This document shows, piece after piece, positions 27,988 through 37,606 of a DNA stretch of 64,000 bases. The notes under the pieces were generated by a model. The model was not told the DNA's origin and did not search any database. It saw only the letters and a program-made list of their open reading frames with translations. The translations under genes and the position numbers were made by a program. Location: positions 1 to 64,000 of the forward strand of contig JAOEWO010000006.1 in assembly GCA_028383925.1 (NCBI GenBank), read 5' to 3'. Position 1 is the first letter of the stretch. The number at the start of each line of letters is the position of its first letter. Source of the DNA: Winogradskyella sp. (GTDB lineage Bacteria; Bacteroidota; Bacteroidia; Flavobacteriales; Flavobacteriaceae).

Positions 27988-29415
27988 GTGATTACTACTA
28001 ACAATTTCCCAACTAAAAGCAGCAAAAACAATAAGATATTCTAGCCCAATAATCCATAAATTTTCTGAACTAGCGGCATTAGAATACGCCAAATAACTTA
28101 ACACAACAACTAAAGACCAAGTTAGTGGGTATTTATAATTAGTAAACACACAAAGTATAATAAGTGTTGCAATATACCAAGGATGTATTGTTGTACTTAG
28201 AAATAAATAACAGGTAAAAGCTATTAAAATTGAAGTAGATAATTTAGTAATGGTATTATTTTTTCTAAAGAACGAAAATCCTAAAATAATAAGCACCGAA
28301 ATAATTGGAAGAATTTTACTGATAATAGCAATTTGGTTGTAACCCGTTGTGACATAACCAATTTCTCTAAACAAATAATAAATACTTGCATTAAACTCAA
28401 AATCACCAAACCATAAACCCACAGTTTTAGAATAATTAGTAATAAATGCCATAGAGAAGAAGGGAAAGAAGAGGAGTAGCGTTGTAATTATAATAATACT
28501 GTAAAATAAGATTAACTTACTAAAGTTTAAATGTAAACGGTTGTCGCTTTGAGTGCTAAGGAACGGTCTTTTAGTTTTATCTATACTAGTGCTACCAAGC
28601 GCAGTAGAAGCCTCTTTTTTTTGCCTAGTAAACCAACCCAAAAATAAAGGTAAAAACAGTAATGGAATTAGTTTTACAGAAATAGAACAGGCCAAAACAA
28701 CAGCAGCCCATTTCCATTTACCACAATGCAATAAGTATAAACTCCAAATTAAAAAGAAGATCATAACACCTTCAAAATGTAAATTACCAGTGAGTTCTAT
28801 AATTATAAACGGATTTAAAATATACCAAAATATGCGATTAGACGGCAGCTTTAGTCGTTCTAAAAGCTTCTTCCCAAAATAAAGTGTGCCAATATCTGCA
28901 GCAATAATTAATAGGCGCATGGTTACAACTGAACCTAAAATACTTTTACCAGAAAATAATGCGGCTATTGCAAAACAGAGCTGGTTTATAGGCGGATAAT
29001 TAGTAAAATTAGAGGCACTTAAAGCGCCCATACCACTGTGCAATGCTTTTGCTTGTGCAATAGGGAATGTACCATTTTTAATAAAAGAGTCTGGTGTGTA
29101 GAGGTAAGGATTGAGGCCTTCTAAAACCATACGGCCGTCCCATATAAAGCGATAAAAATCTTGTGACAAATTGGGTATTGCAAAAATAAATAACAGTCTA
29201 AATAGTATGGCGGCACTTACCAAAAGTCTAAAATAGAAGCCTGTAGTTTTTATAGTTTGAAAAGCAAATACAAATAGGGCTATGTATAATAGTAACAATT
29301 TTGTAGTGTCTGTTCTTACCAAATTATAAGCAAATGAAATATAAAAAATACTACTCAATAAAATAAAGAGTAGAGGGGCCTTATGATACTTATATAAGTT
29401 GGATAGTCCAAGCAT
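27964..29415 (-). CDS. Multi-pass membrane glycosyltransferase (GT87/mannosyltransferase-like)
   Basis: A 483-aa protein with about ten to twelve hydrophobic segments. The first periplasmic loop after helix 2-3 holds SQDFYRFIWDGRMVLEGLNPY near residue 81, the DxD-like region typical of GT-C fold enzymes that use polyprenyl-phosphate sugars. NYPPINQLCF near 139 is also typical. It is likely to add a mannose-type sugar to a lipid or glycan at the outer face of the inner membrane. It is the last of the minus-strand glycosyltransferases, about 320 bp after the others. Confidence 0.82.
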   Translation of the reverse strand: MLGLSNLYKYHKAPLLFILLSSIFYISFAYNLVRTDTTKLLLLYIALFVFAFQTIKTTGFYFRLLVSAAILFRLLFIFAIPNLSQDFYRFIWDGRMVLEGLNPYLYTPDSFIKNGTFPIAQAKALHSGMGALSASNFTNYPPINQLCFAIAALFSGKSILGSVVTMRLLIIAADIGTLYFGKKLLERLKLPSNRIFWYILNPFIIIELTGNLHFEGVMIFFLIWSLYLLHCGKWKWAAVVLACSISVKLIPLLFLPLFLGWFTRQKKEASTALGSTSIDKTKRPFLSTQSDNRLHLNFSKLILFYSIIIITTLLLFFPFFSMAFITNYSKTVGLWFGDFEFNASIYYLFREIGYVTTGYNQIAIISKILPIISVLIILGFSFFRKNNTITKLSTSILIAFTCYLFLSTTIHPWYIATLIILCVFTNYKYPLTWSLVVVLSYLAYSNAASSENLWIIGLEYLIVFAAFSWEIVSSNHKKKPTLK

Positions 29416-29644
29416 AGAACCAAAGATAGCGTTATTTAGAAAATGGAACGATTATTTGGTTTGAAGATAGTTGCTAAATGCCTAAGGTGTTAAAAGCGGT
29501 ATTAACACGGCTTAAATCTTTTACTATAAATAATCTACATTATAAACTTAGGTGTATTTTACCGTCAACGTTTGTTTTATAAAATAAAATTATTTTTTAA
29601 ATACTAGGTAAGTGTCTGAATGTAATTTGTTTAGTTTAAAGTTT
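29416..29644. other. Gene-free stretch before the structured element
   Basis: AT-rich spacer between the mannosyltransferase-like gene and the structured element at 29645. I saw no ORF with coding character and no clear promoter. Confidence 0.5.
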
Positions 29645-29730
29645 GCGTTAGTGATTGTAGTGGTATCCTTTTTTTTGAGGTACGATACAAAAAGATATAA
29701 CGAAAAGCACGACCCTTGTGGTAACGCCCC
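29645..29730. ncRNA. Structured intergenic element closed by GCGTTA/TAACGC
   Basis: GCGTTA at 29645-29650 pairs with TAACGC at 29722-29727. Inside, TATCCTTTTT and AAAAAGATATA can pair imperfectly around GAGGTACGATA, and AAGCACGACCCTTG follows. It lies between two minus-strand genes. It resembles, from memory, a structured element that recurs between genes in many flavobacteria (core GCGTTAG...GATATAACG...CGACCC...AACGCCC). Whether it acts as RNA or as a DNA repeat is unknown to me, and the strand is undetermined. Confidence 0.45.
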
Positions 29731-29735
29731 AAAAG

Positions 29736-31229
29736 TTATATTTTACTACTTAAAGATTTAAAGAATACATAACCAAACCCAATAAAAAGCATCAGATGAA
29801 AAGGAAATAAACCAAAGTCTCCTCCTTGGTCACCAACCACAAAAGCACTGTATAAACCAAAGCCAAAATAGGCCATTAATATACCTTCTATAATGACATG
29901 TGGTGATACGTTTTTTCTGAGGTATTTATTGCCTTTCCAAGAATCTTTAATAGTACTAATATTAAATTTTGGTGTTCTTACAAATTCGCTACGTTTACCA
30001 ATATGCCCCTCTATTACTGCAATTGAATTGTGTAAAGAAAAGCCCATTGCAATAGAGAAAAACGTAAAAAACATACCAACGTAGCTAAAGAATTTTTTAA
30101 AGCCACTACCATAAATGTTTTTATACATAAACCAGTAACAGATAAAGAAAATTACGGTGCTCATTACAAAGAAGCTCATTACATAAAAGTAGTCTCGTAA
30201 ATGAGCATATTCGTTTTTTATGTATAGCATTGGAATACTTAAAATAGCTACCGTAAAAATGCTTAAAAACATAGTGCTATTTAGTAAGTGTAGTAGGCCG
30301 TGAATTTTTGTTTTTGTGTTTATGTTTTTAGATTTTAAAACACGCCACATCATTTTTCTAAAGTTTTCTGCTCCACCTTTGTTCCAACGGAATTGTTGCG
30401 AGCGCGCAGCACTAATAACAACTGGTAATTCTGCTGGTGTTTCTACGTCTTCTAAATATTTAAATTCCCAATTTTTAAGTTGTGCTCTGTAGCTTAAATC
30501 TAAATCTTCGGTAAGTGTGTCGCCTTCCCAGTTGCCGGCATCTATAATGCATGTTTTTCGCCAAACACCTGCTGTACCGTTAAAATTAATGAAGTGTCCT
30601 TTACTGTTTCTACCCACTTGCTCTAGCGTAAAATGGGCATCTAGTGCAAAAGCCTGAATTTTTGTTAGCAACGAGTAGTTTCTATTAATGTGTCCCCAAC
30701 GGGTTTGGACTACACCAATTTTTTTGTTTTTAAAGTAGGGGATTGTACGTTTTAGCCAATTGGGTTGTGGTAAAAAATCGGCATCAAAAATGGCTATAAA
30801 TTCGCCTTTTGCAATTTCTAAACCTTCTTTTAAAGCCCCTGCTTTAAAACCACTACGGTCTGTTCTGGTAATGTGCTTTATATCTAAACCTGTTTTTGCT
30901 AATGCATCTATGTGTGCTTTTGTAGTAGCAACAGTCTCATCTGTAGAGTCATCTAAAACCTGAATTTCTAATTTGTCTTTAGGGTATTCTAATAGAGCGA
31001 TGTTGTTTAAGAGACGCTCCATAACATACATTTCGTTATAAACCGGTAATTGTATGGTTACATACGGAATTTCGTTTGCGTTAGAAAAATTAAAAGTTGG
31101 TGCTGTATCTCTCTTCTTTTTAGACGAAAGGTAATTGTAAAGTAGGTTGAGCTGTGCTAATGCATACATAAATATGAGCACAATGGCAATGGTGTAAATT
31201 ACAATGATTGTATATTGAACGTATATCAC
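29736..31229 (-). CDS. Family 2 glycosyltransferase, cellulose-synthase-like membrane enzyme
   Basis: A 497-aa processive-type GT2. A single N-terminal helix (residues 1-30) precedes the GT-A domain with YVTIQLPVYNEMYV near 52, IQVLDDSTDET near 87, IFDADFLPQPNWL near 147, and the acceptor-binding QQFRWNKGGAEN near 275 (the QxxRW motif). About five C-terminal helices follow. It probably polymerises or transfers sugars across the inner membrane. Its start overlaps the end of the upstream GT2 gene by 4 bp. Confidence 0.9.
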   Translation of the reverse strand: MIYVQYTIIVIYTIAIVLIFMYALAQLNLLYNYLSSKKKRDTAPTFNFSNANEIPYVTIQLPVYNEMYVMERLLNNIALLEYPKDKLEIQVLDDSTDETVATTKAHIDALAKTGLDIKHITRTDRSGFKAGALKEGLEIAKGEFIAIFDADFLPQPNWLKRTIPYFKNKKIGVVQTRWGHINRNYSLLTKIQAFALDAHFTLEQVGRNSKGHFINFNGTAGVWRKTCIIDAGNWEGDTLTEDLDLSYRAQLKNWEFKYLEDVETPAELPVVISAARSQQFRWNKGGAENFRKMMWRVLKSKNINTKTKIHGLLHLLNSTMFLSIFTVAILSIPMLYIKNEYAHLRDYFYVMSFFVMSTVIFFICYWFMYKNIYGSGFKKFFSYVGMFFTFFSIAMGFSLHNSIAVIEGHIGKRSEFVRTPKFNISTIKDSWKGNKYLRKNVSPHVIIEGILMAYFGFGLYSAFVVGDQGGDFGLFPFHLMLFIGFGYVFFKSLSSKI

Positions 31230-31915
31230 TTAAAACTGTATTTAAAAATCCAAGTCAGAATTTTTACGCCTGCAAATATAGCACCTTTTACGGTTCCAGA
31301 AACTTTTGAGACACCTATTCTGTTTCTATAATTAACGGCTATTTCTTTATAGCTCATTTTCTGTTTTAGCGCTTTAAGTTGCATTTCTACCGTCCAGCCA
31401 TAGGTTTTGTCTTCCATTTTTAAATCTAGAAGTTTACTGTATTTTATAGCTCTAAAAGGACCTAAGTCTGTAAATGTAGATTTAAAAAATAAGCCCATTA
31501 GTGTTGTGGCGAGCCAATTTCCAAATATTTGTGGCTTTGTCATTGCGCCTTCTTCGCGTAACTCTTTTACACGAGCACCAACAACAAAGTCTATATTTTC
31601 TTCTATAATAGGTTTAACAATTTTAGTAAGTTCTTCTGGGTAATCACTATAGTCACCATCTAAAAAAACAACAATATCTGGTTTTGAGTCTTGTTTTGCT
31701 ATATAATCTAAGCCTTTTAAACACGCATAGCCATATCCTTTTTGTGGTTCTATTAACACAGTGGCACCAGCGTTTTTAGCATTTAACTCTGTATTATCGG
31801 TTGAGGTGTTACTAACCACAATAATTTCATTTACAATTGTTGGTATTGCTTTTATAACTAAAGGGATTGAGGCTTCCTCATTATAAGCAGGGATTATAAC
31901 TTTTATTTTAGTCAT
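31226..31915 (-). CDS. Family 2 glycosyltransferase (dolichol/polyprenyl-phosphate mannose synthase-like)
   Basis: A 229-aa GT2 without membrane segments except a weakly hydrophobic C-terminus. Motifs are IKVIIPAYNEEASI near residue 4, IVVFLDGDYSDYPEEL near 80 (DxD-type) and DKTYGWTVEMQLKAL near 172. It probably makes a polyprenyl-phosphate sugar, which could be the donor for the GT-C enzyme at 27964-29415. It overlaps the genes on both sides by 4 bp, so it is in a tight operon. Confidence 0.88.
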   Translation of the reverse strand: MTKIKVIIPAYNEEASIPLVIKAIPTIVNEIIVVSNTSTDNTELNAKNAGATVLIEPQKGYGYACLKGLDYIAKQDSKPDIVVFLDGDYSDYPEELTKIVKPIIEENIDFVVGARVKELREEGAMTKPQIFGNWLATTLMGLFFKSTFTDLGPFRAIKYSKLLDLKMEDKTYGWTVEMQLKALKQKMSYKEIAVNYRNRIGVSKVSGTVKGAIFAGVKILTWIFKYSFK

Positions 31916-32739
31916 TTAAGATCGCTAAATTTATTTTCTTTTCTAAATGTTGCCAAATCTGTCCACTCTTTTATGCGCGTTCCTTTAGCGTATTTAATAG
32001 CCGAAGTTAACTTTTTGTTTTTATACATTAAGCAATATCCGTTTTTTTGATTATTATCTAATTGGCATTTGTGATTTACGTTTTCATTTTTATCGTAAAA
32101 CAACCACCAATTTATTTTTTTTCCGTTTTTAAAATGGCCTTCAGATAATTTTTTTCCGTTTGGGCTGTAAAATTGCCAATAGCTAGTGAATTTTCCTAAC
32201 TTATACCAACCATCTTTTGCTAGTTGTCCGTTTTTGTGATAGAATTTCCAGTGGCCTATGGGTTTGCCATTTAAATACGGTCCTTTTTTTTCTAGAATAC
32301 CGCTTGGGTAATACACCGTCCAATACTTGGTTTTTAGACCGTTATTGTAGTAGCCTTCTTCTTTTGTTTTTCCGTTTGAATGGTAAAATTTCCAATAATT
32401 AGAGGCTTTACCATCAATGTAATTACCTTCTTCTAAAAGCTTGGTGTTAACGTAAGTTCGCCAATAGCCAATCTTACGGTCGTTTTTGTATTGTCCTTTT
32501 TTATGAAGTCGCCCTTTGGTATCGTAAAACTTCCAATTACCGTTTCTTCTGTTTGCATTAAAACTACCTTCTTTAGATACATTACCGTTTTTGTTGTAAA
32601 ATTTCCAATAGTCGGTTTTTAGATTGTTTTCTAACCAGCCTTCAGAACTAATGGTACCATCTTCAAACGTGTTTTTTTGATATGTTTGTTGTGCAAATGC
32701 AAAAGTAGTGAAGAAAAGAAGTGTTATAATTAATCGCAT
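31912..32739 (-). CDS. Secreted MORN/YwqK-like repeat protein
   Basis: A 275-aa protein with signal peptide (MRLIITLLFFTTFAFAQ). It has about nine repeats of roughly 23 residues with the core YWKFYxxNGKxxxEGxYxxG, for example SNYWKFYHSNGKTKEEGYYNNG near 113. Such MORN-type repeats form an extended beta sheet. They are often annotated as YwqK antitoxins, a label not supported by context here. It overlaps the GT2 gene by 4 bp and the 4Fe-4S gene by 1 bp, so it belongs to this operon and may scaffold envelope components. Confidence 0.85.
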   Translation of the reverse strand: MRLIITLLFFTTFAFAQQTYQKNTFEDGTISSEGWLENNLKTDYWKFYNKNGNVSKEGSFNANRRNGNWKFYDTKGRLHKKGQYKNDRKIGYWRTYVNTKLLEEGNYIDGKASNYWKFYHSNGKTKEEGYYNNGLKTKYWTVYYPSGILEKKGPYLNGKPIGHWKFYHKNGQLAKDGWYKLGKFTSYWQFYSPNGKKLSEGHFKNGKKINWWLFYDKNENVNHKCQLDNNQKNGYCLMYKNKKLTSAIKYAKGTRIKEWTDLATFRKENKFSDLK

Positions 32740-34319
32740 TATTTTTGATTTACTAAGTCCATTAAATCAACATCATTACCTAACAAAATTTCTGTTGGAT
32801 TGATTCGTCCTTTTTCTGGTCCATTCTCTAATTTTAATACTCCACGAGGACAAACAGCGCTACAAATACCGCAACCAATACAGCTAGACCGTACAATGTT
32901 TTCGCCTTTTTGAGCATAAGCTCTTACATCAATGCCTTGTTCGCAATAAGTAGAGCAATTTCCGCAAGAAATACATTGTCCGCCATTAGTTGTAATTCTA
33001 AATCGTGATTTAAAACGCTGCACAAAACCTAAGTAAGCAGCTAGTGGACAACCAAAACGGCACCACACCCGATTACCGAAAATAGGATAGAAACCAGTAC
33101 CAATAACTCCAGCAAAAATAGAACCAATCACTAAGCTATAAATACTTTGAACGGTTGAAGTTTTTATACCTAGAATCATACTTGAATCTGTAAAAAAGCT
33201 ATATAAAGTCATGCCAGTCATAAAGAGAACAAAAACTAAAACAGCATGTATTAAATAACGTTCAACCTTCCAAGCAAATAAAGATTTGTCTGAATGTTGT
33301 CTATAAGGATCACCAAGAGTTTCGGCTAAACCACCACAACCACAAACCCAAGAGCAGTACCAACGTTTGCCAAAGAAGTACACCATTACTGGTACTACAA
33401 TTAAGGTTAAAACGATGCCCCAAACCAAAATAAAAATACCGATGCCACCATTATTAATAAGGTCTTTTAAATTCCATTGAAAAAAGAAATCATAATCTAA
33501 AGGAAAAGCATTTTTAAAATCATAGTAAGGCATTTGTAGTCTTACCATTATTTCGGGAATTAGAAACGCAAACACAATTTGAAAGAATAAAACCGAAGTC
33601 GTTCTAAATACCTGATAAATATTATGACGGTATTTGATATACATTCTTACTGCCATTACAGTCATAACTGTACAATACATAAAGCCGTAAACAAACCAAT
33701 GTCCAGCAGGATTACCGCTTAAAGCTTCACTGATTGGGTCTACTAAAAGTGTCCAGTTGGTTGCATATTCAGAAGCAAAATAAAGCACTAAATAGAACGA
33801 GACTAAAAAGATAAATACCATCCAGCCAATCCAACCACGATTTGTTGCACTTTCATGATAAATACCGTCGTTCTTAATTCCTTTTTTGCCTAGTAAAATT
33901 ACATTTGGTAAAATGAACATTAAAGCTCCAATAATACCTAGTCCAAAAGTTAAAAACCACATTAAGCCTTTATTATTAGGGATAAATCCGTTGGCAGATT
34001 TTTTACCAATCATAGCTGCCATATCACTAGATTTGGTGTAGATTTTTTTATCCCATTCCTTATTCTTTGTGTGGGCCTCGTTAGCATTTTCAATGGCTTT
34101 AGAGATTTTGGGTGATAATGTTTGCATACCGCTAAAATCTTGACCTATTATATCAGATTTTATAGTGTTTATAAAAACCTCGCTTTTAATATTCTGACCT
34201 TTAATAATTGTATTAAAATCAGCTTCGTTTAAGTTGAAGGTTCCCAAAAGTGGTAAAGCGGTGAAAGTGGCTAATCCTATTAAGAATATTACTAAGCCTA
34301 TATGTTTAATTGCTTTCAT
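32739..34319 (-). CDS. Membrane 4Fe-4S binding protein (NapH/CcoG-like)
   Basis: A 526-aa protein with an N-terminal helix, a periplasmic segment of about 120 residues, then several helices. Cysteine motifs include WYCSWVCGCGGLAETLGD near 325 and WCRFGCPLAAYLGF near 420. Two ferredoxin clusters follow: CISCGNCSTYCEQ near 450 and CIGCGICSAVCPRG near 478. It should carry electrons between a quinol or cytosolic donor and a membrane partner. The flavoprotein gene directly upstream is the obvious partner. The partly periplasmic start is unlike short NapH proteins. Confidence 0.88.
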   Translation of the reverse strand: MKAIKHIGLVIFLIGLATFTALPLLGTFNLNEADFNTIIKGQNIKSEVFINTIKSDIIGQDFSGMQTLSPKISKAIENANEAHTKNKEWDKKIYTKSSDMAAMIGKKSANGFIPNNKGLMWFLTFGLGIIGALMFILPNVILLGKKGIKNDGIYHESATNRGWIGWMVFIFLVSFYLVLYFASEYATNWTLLVDPISEALSGNPAGHWFVYGFMYCTVMTVMAVRMYIKYRHNIYQVFRTTSVLFFQIVFAFLIPEIMVRLQMPYYDFKNAFPLDYDFFFQWNLKDLINNGGIGIFILVWGIVLTLIVVPVMVYFFGKRWYCSWVCGCGGLAETLGDPYRQHSDKSLFAWKVERYLIHAVLVFVLFMTGMTLYSFFTDSSMILGIKTSTVQSIYSLVIGSIFAGVIGTGFYPIFGNRVWCRFGCPLAAYLGFVQRFKSRFRITTNGGQCISCGNCSTYCEQGIDVRAYAQKGENIVRSSCIGCGICSAVCPRGVLKLENGPEKGRINPTEILLGNDVDLMDLVNQK

Positions 34320-34355
34320 TTATATGTAGTTTGTTAGAATTGAAAAGATGATAAA

Positions 34356-35705
34356 TTAGACTTTGCTAAAAATGCGTTTCCAACTCTTTTTATGTGCAGT
34401 AAGATTGGTGTTGAATTCTAAATTGTATTGCGTTAAAATATCGCTTTCGTAAGCTTTATAAAACTCTGGATCGAAATTGGCATCTTTGAGATAACTCATT
34501 ACATAATCTATATTCCGTTTTTCTGTTAGCCATCTATCAAAAATTTCATGACGCATTCTAATACCGAAGGTGTTGATGCCTAAAAATTCTTTAGTGTCTT
34601 TATGATAAGCAACAGTAATGCAAATATCTTCTTTATCATGTTTCCAATGAAAATGTTGCTCGTAATCTGGTCGTCCTTTTTTACCAAAAACCCAACCATA
34701 GGTCTGGTATTCTATATCTAAAAACTTGGCAGAGTTAAACCAATGGCCTGGTTTGTACTCAATACGATTACCACAAATGGTTTGCGCTAAAGTTTCACCC
34801 ATCATACGGCCTGTGTACCAAACGGCTTCTATTGGTCTTCTGTTTCCAATGGCTTCATGTTGTTCTGCACAATCACCAATGGCATACACATCTGTAATGT
34901 TGGTTTCTAAAAACCGATTCACTTTAACACCACGACCCGTTTCAATGTCTGAATCTTTAATAAAATCAATATTTGGTGTCACTCCAGCCGTTAAACCTAC
35001 CACATTACATTCTAATTCTTCACCTGTTTCCTCAATGATGACAGATTTTACCTTGCCGTTTTCATCTGCTTTTATTTCTTTCAAATTGGTAGATAATCGT
35101 AAATCTATATGGTGATTTTTAATATGTCTATTAATCATTTCGCTTTCGCCTTCTGGTAAAACGCCATTCCAAAAACTAGATTCACGTACTAAAAATGTGA
35201 CAGGAATACTTCTAGAATTCAACATTTCTGCTAATTCAATACCTATGAGTCCACCACCAACAATAACAGCGCGTTTACAAACGTCTTTATTAGGTGCTTG
35301 TTTTTCTAAGTTGTCTAAATCTTGTTTATGGTACATGCCCATCACGCCTTCTAAATCTTGTCCTGGCCAACCAAATTTGTTAGGCTTGCTTCCTGTAGCG
35401 ATTACTAGTTTATCATATTGTAGCGTATTTCCTTCTGCAAAATGAAGTGTTTTTGATGTAGTGTCAATAGTTTTTACATATCCTTTTTTAAGGTCGATAC
35501 GGTTCTTTTTCCAAAACCTGTTTTCGTAAGGCTGGGTGTGTTCAAACTTCATATGTCCCATATACACATACATTAAGGCGGTACGTGAGAAAAAGAAATC
35601 GGTTTCGGCTGAGACAATTGTAATTCTTTTATTAGACAGCTTTCTGATGTGCCTTGCTAGTGTAACGCCAGAAATACCGTTGCCAATAATAACGATGTGT
35701 TCCAT
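34356..35705 (-). CDS. NAD(P)/FAD-dependent oxidoreductase (pyridine nucleotide-disulfide type)
   Basis: A 449-aa flavoprotein with an FAD Rossmann motif IVIIGNGISGVTLARHIRK at residue 4, ATGSKPNKFG near 105, an NAD motif AVIVGGGLIGIELAEML near 147 and VYAIGDCAEQHE near 274. The C-terminal 130 residues are an extra domain. There is no redox-active CxxxxC pair, so it resembles ferredoxin or rubredoxin reductases. It is first in the minus-strand run and lies 36 bp before the 4Fe-4S membrane protein, suggesting electron transfer to it. Confidence 0.88.
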   Translation of the reverse strand: MEHIVIIGNGISGVTLARHIRKLSNKRITIVSAETDFFFSRTALMYVYMGHMKFEHTQPYENRFWKKNRIDLKKGYVKTIDTTSKTLHFAEGNTLQYDKLVIATGSKPNKFGWPGQDLEGVMGMYHKQDLDNLEKQAPNKDVCKRAVIVGGGLIGIELAEMLNSRSIPVTFLVRESSFWNGVLPEGESEMINRHIKNHHIDLRLSTNLKEIKADENGKVKSVIIEETGEELECNVVGLTAGVTPNIDFIKDSDIETGRGVKVNRFLETNITDVYAIGDCAEQHEAIGNRRPIEAVWYTGRMMGETLAQTICGNRIEYKPGHWFNSAKFLDIEYQTYGWVFGKKGRPDYEQHFHWKHDKEDICITVAYHKDTKEFLGINTFGIRMRHEIFDRWLTEKRNIDYVMSYLKDANFDPEFYKAYESDILTQYNLEFNTNLTAHKKSWKRIFSKV

Positions 35706-35910
35706 ATTGATTGTGATTGTTAATTAGTGCTCAGTCGCAAATAAAGATATAAACTTAATGCTACTTTTTAATTTAGATAGACTTTAAATTAAATCTTTTT
35801 GTAAGGTTTAGCTCTAGCAAGAGACGTTTAAAAACTTTATTGATTCTTGTAAGTCGCTAGTTTTTAGTACGACAGAAGTGCTGTAAACTAAACAAAATCA
35901 TATTTATATT

Positions 35911-36621
35911 ATGAAAATAGCAAGCCTTTATATTGCTCTTTTGGTTACGTTAGCTAGTGGTGCACAAGATTTAGAAACTTTCTTTTCTAAAACAGATACT
36001 TTCTTAAAAGCACATGTTACTAATGGTAAAGTAGCTTACGCGCGTTTACACAAAGCGCAATCGCAATTAAACGAACTTTTAACACTTGCCGAGACCATAA
36101 CGATAGATGTCACTGACGCTAAAAACTACCAGGCTTTTTGGATAAACGCATACAATATTGCAGTTATTAAAGGAATTATAGATAGTTACCCACTAAAATC
36201 ACCATTAGACCACAAAGGCTTTTTTGATAAGACAACGTATTATTTAGGTGGTAAAAAAACAACATTAAATTTTATTGAAAACACCTTGCTTCGTGGCAAT
36301 TTTAATGATGCTCGTTTTCATTTTGCACTGGTTTGTGGCGCAATTGGCTGCCCACCTTTAATTGCTGAAGTCTATTTACCAAACACGCTAAATACGCAAT
36401 TAGAAACACAAACAAAACTAGCTTTAAACGGAAATTTTTTAAAGGTAAATGCAAATAAGCAAAAAGTGGAAGTCTCAGAAATAATGAAATGGTATAACGA
36501 AGATTTTACAAGAAACGGAATGACAGAAATTAATTTTATAAATAGGTATAGAATAGAAAAAATACCAGATAATTATAAGCTTGGCTATTTTACTTACAAC
36601 TGGAATTTGAATGAAAATTAA
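35911..36621 (+). CDS. DUF547 domain-containing secreted protein
   Basis: A 236-aa protein with a short signal peptide (MKIASLYIALLVTLASG). The DUF547 core is clear: NYQAFWINAYNIAVIKGII near 72, then SPLDHKGFF, FIENTLLRGNFNDARFHFALVCGAIGCPPL near 135-160, and MKWYNEDF near 193. The conserved Cys-Gly-Ala-Ile-Gly-Cys suggests a catalytic cysteine and a papain-like fold, but the reaction is unknown. It is divergent from the flavoprotein gene. A second DUF547 gene lies in the arsenosugar locus (40649-41545). Confidence 0.87.
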   Translation: MKIASLYIALLVTLASGAQDLETFFSKTDTFLKAHVTNGKVAYARLHKAQSQLNELLTLAETITIDVTDAKNYQAFWINAYNIAVIKGIIDSYPLKSPLDHKGFFDKTTYYLGGKKTTLNFIENTLLRGNFNDARFHFALVCGAIGCPPLIAEVYLPNTLNTQLETQTKLALNGNFLKVNANKQKVEVSEIMKWYNEDFTRNGMTEINFINRYRIEKIPDNYKLGYFTYNWNLNEN

Positions 36622-36651
36622 AAGATAAAGACCAACCAAATAAAAAAAGCA

Positions 36652-37570
36652 ATGAAAAAAATTAGTTTAGTAATTATAGCTTTAGCTATTAGTTTTTTTT
36701 GGGTTTTCTCAAGAAGAAGACGTTCAAGAAAAAAGTGTTATTCAAGAATACACACCTTCAAAATTGTTAGATAAAGGGCAATGGGATATTAAGTGGTTTA
36801 ACAACCTCTACACAGAAACCAAAGATTTATTTGGGCAAGACGGTAGTGAACGCAATATTCCTAGAAATACGTTTTTTACGTCTACGGTAGATATTTTTAC
36901 AGGCATTTCAGAAAAAAGTAATTTTAATATTGGTTTGTTATTAGAATTTAGATCTAACGTCGTTGGTGGTAGAAATGGCTTAGATGTATTTTCTTTTGAT
37001 GGTGATTTTGGTTCTGCCCGTTCTGGGTTTACATCTATTGCACCTGCGGTAAAGTTTAATCCTATTAAAAGTGTTTCAAACTTCACTATACAATCAGCTT
37101 TATTTATTCCTTTAGTTGATAATGAAAGTGAAGATTTTATTTTTGATACTGAAGGAAATCAAATTAATAATGGTGTTTTTTTAGATCAAAATGGGTTTGT
37201 TTTTCAGAATCGTTTTTTCTATGATTATACGTTTCCAAGTGGCGATTGGCAGTTGTTTACAGAGCTAAATGCTGAGTATAATTTTGGAAAATCGAATGCG
37301 AGTTTTGCAAATGACAGTTTACGTTTAACGCCAGGTGTGTTTTTAAGCTATTTTCCAAGTTCAAAATTTACGGTTTTAGGCTTGGTGCAACATTCGCAAT
37401 TAATAGATATTAATAATGATTTCTCTCAAGATTTTACAGCTATTGGTGGTGGATTTAAATACCAAATCACAAAAGAATTAAACATAGAAACCTTGTACAC
37501 AAATTTTGTAAGAGGAACCGATACCGGTTTAGGGCAAACATTTAATATAGGTTTACGAGCATTATTCTAG
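36652..37570 (+). CDS. Outer-membrane beta-barrel protein, frameshifted in its signal peptide (poly-T)
   Basis: The main frame (about 268 codons from 36764) has no signal peptide. Upstream, an ATG at 36652 in another frame encodes MKKISLVIIALAIS, a normal signal start. The two frames meet at a run of eight T (36693-36700). With seven T the protein would read ...AISFFGFSQEEDVQEKSVIQ and continue without a break. The mature part has alternating aromatic strands, for example FQNRFFYDYTFPSGDWQLF, and a C-terminal Phe (IGLRALF), typical of a transporter-type barrel. It is therefore a broken gene, a phase-variable one, or a sequencing error. Confidence 0.75.
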
Positions 37571-37606
37571 TAGATATTTATAAATTAGTCACTTAAACCA
37601 GTTTCT

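Noticed and set aside
31912-32739. MORN-like protein as a YwqK antitoxin of a toxin-antitoxin pair
   Set aside because: It has a signal peptide and lies in a glycosyltransferase operon with no toxin gene nearby.
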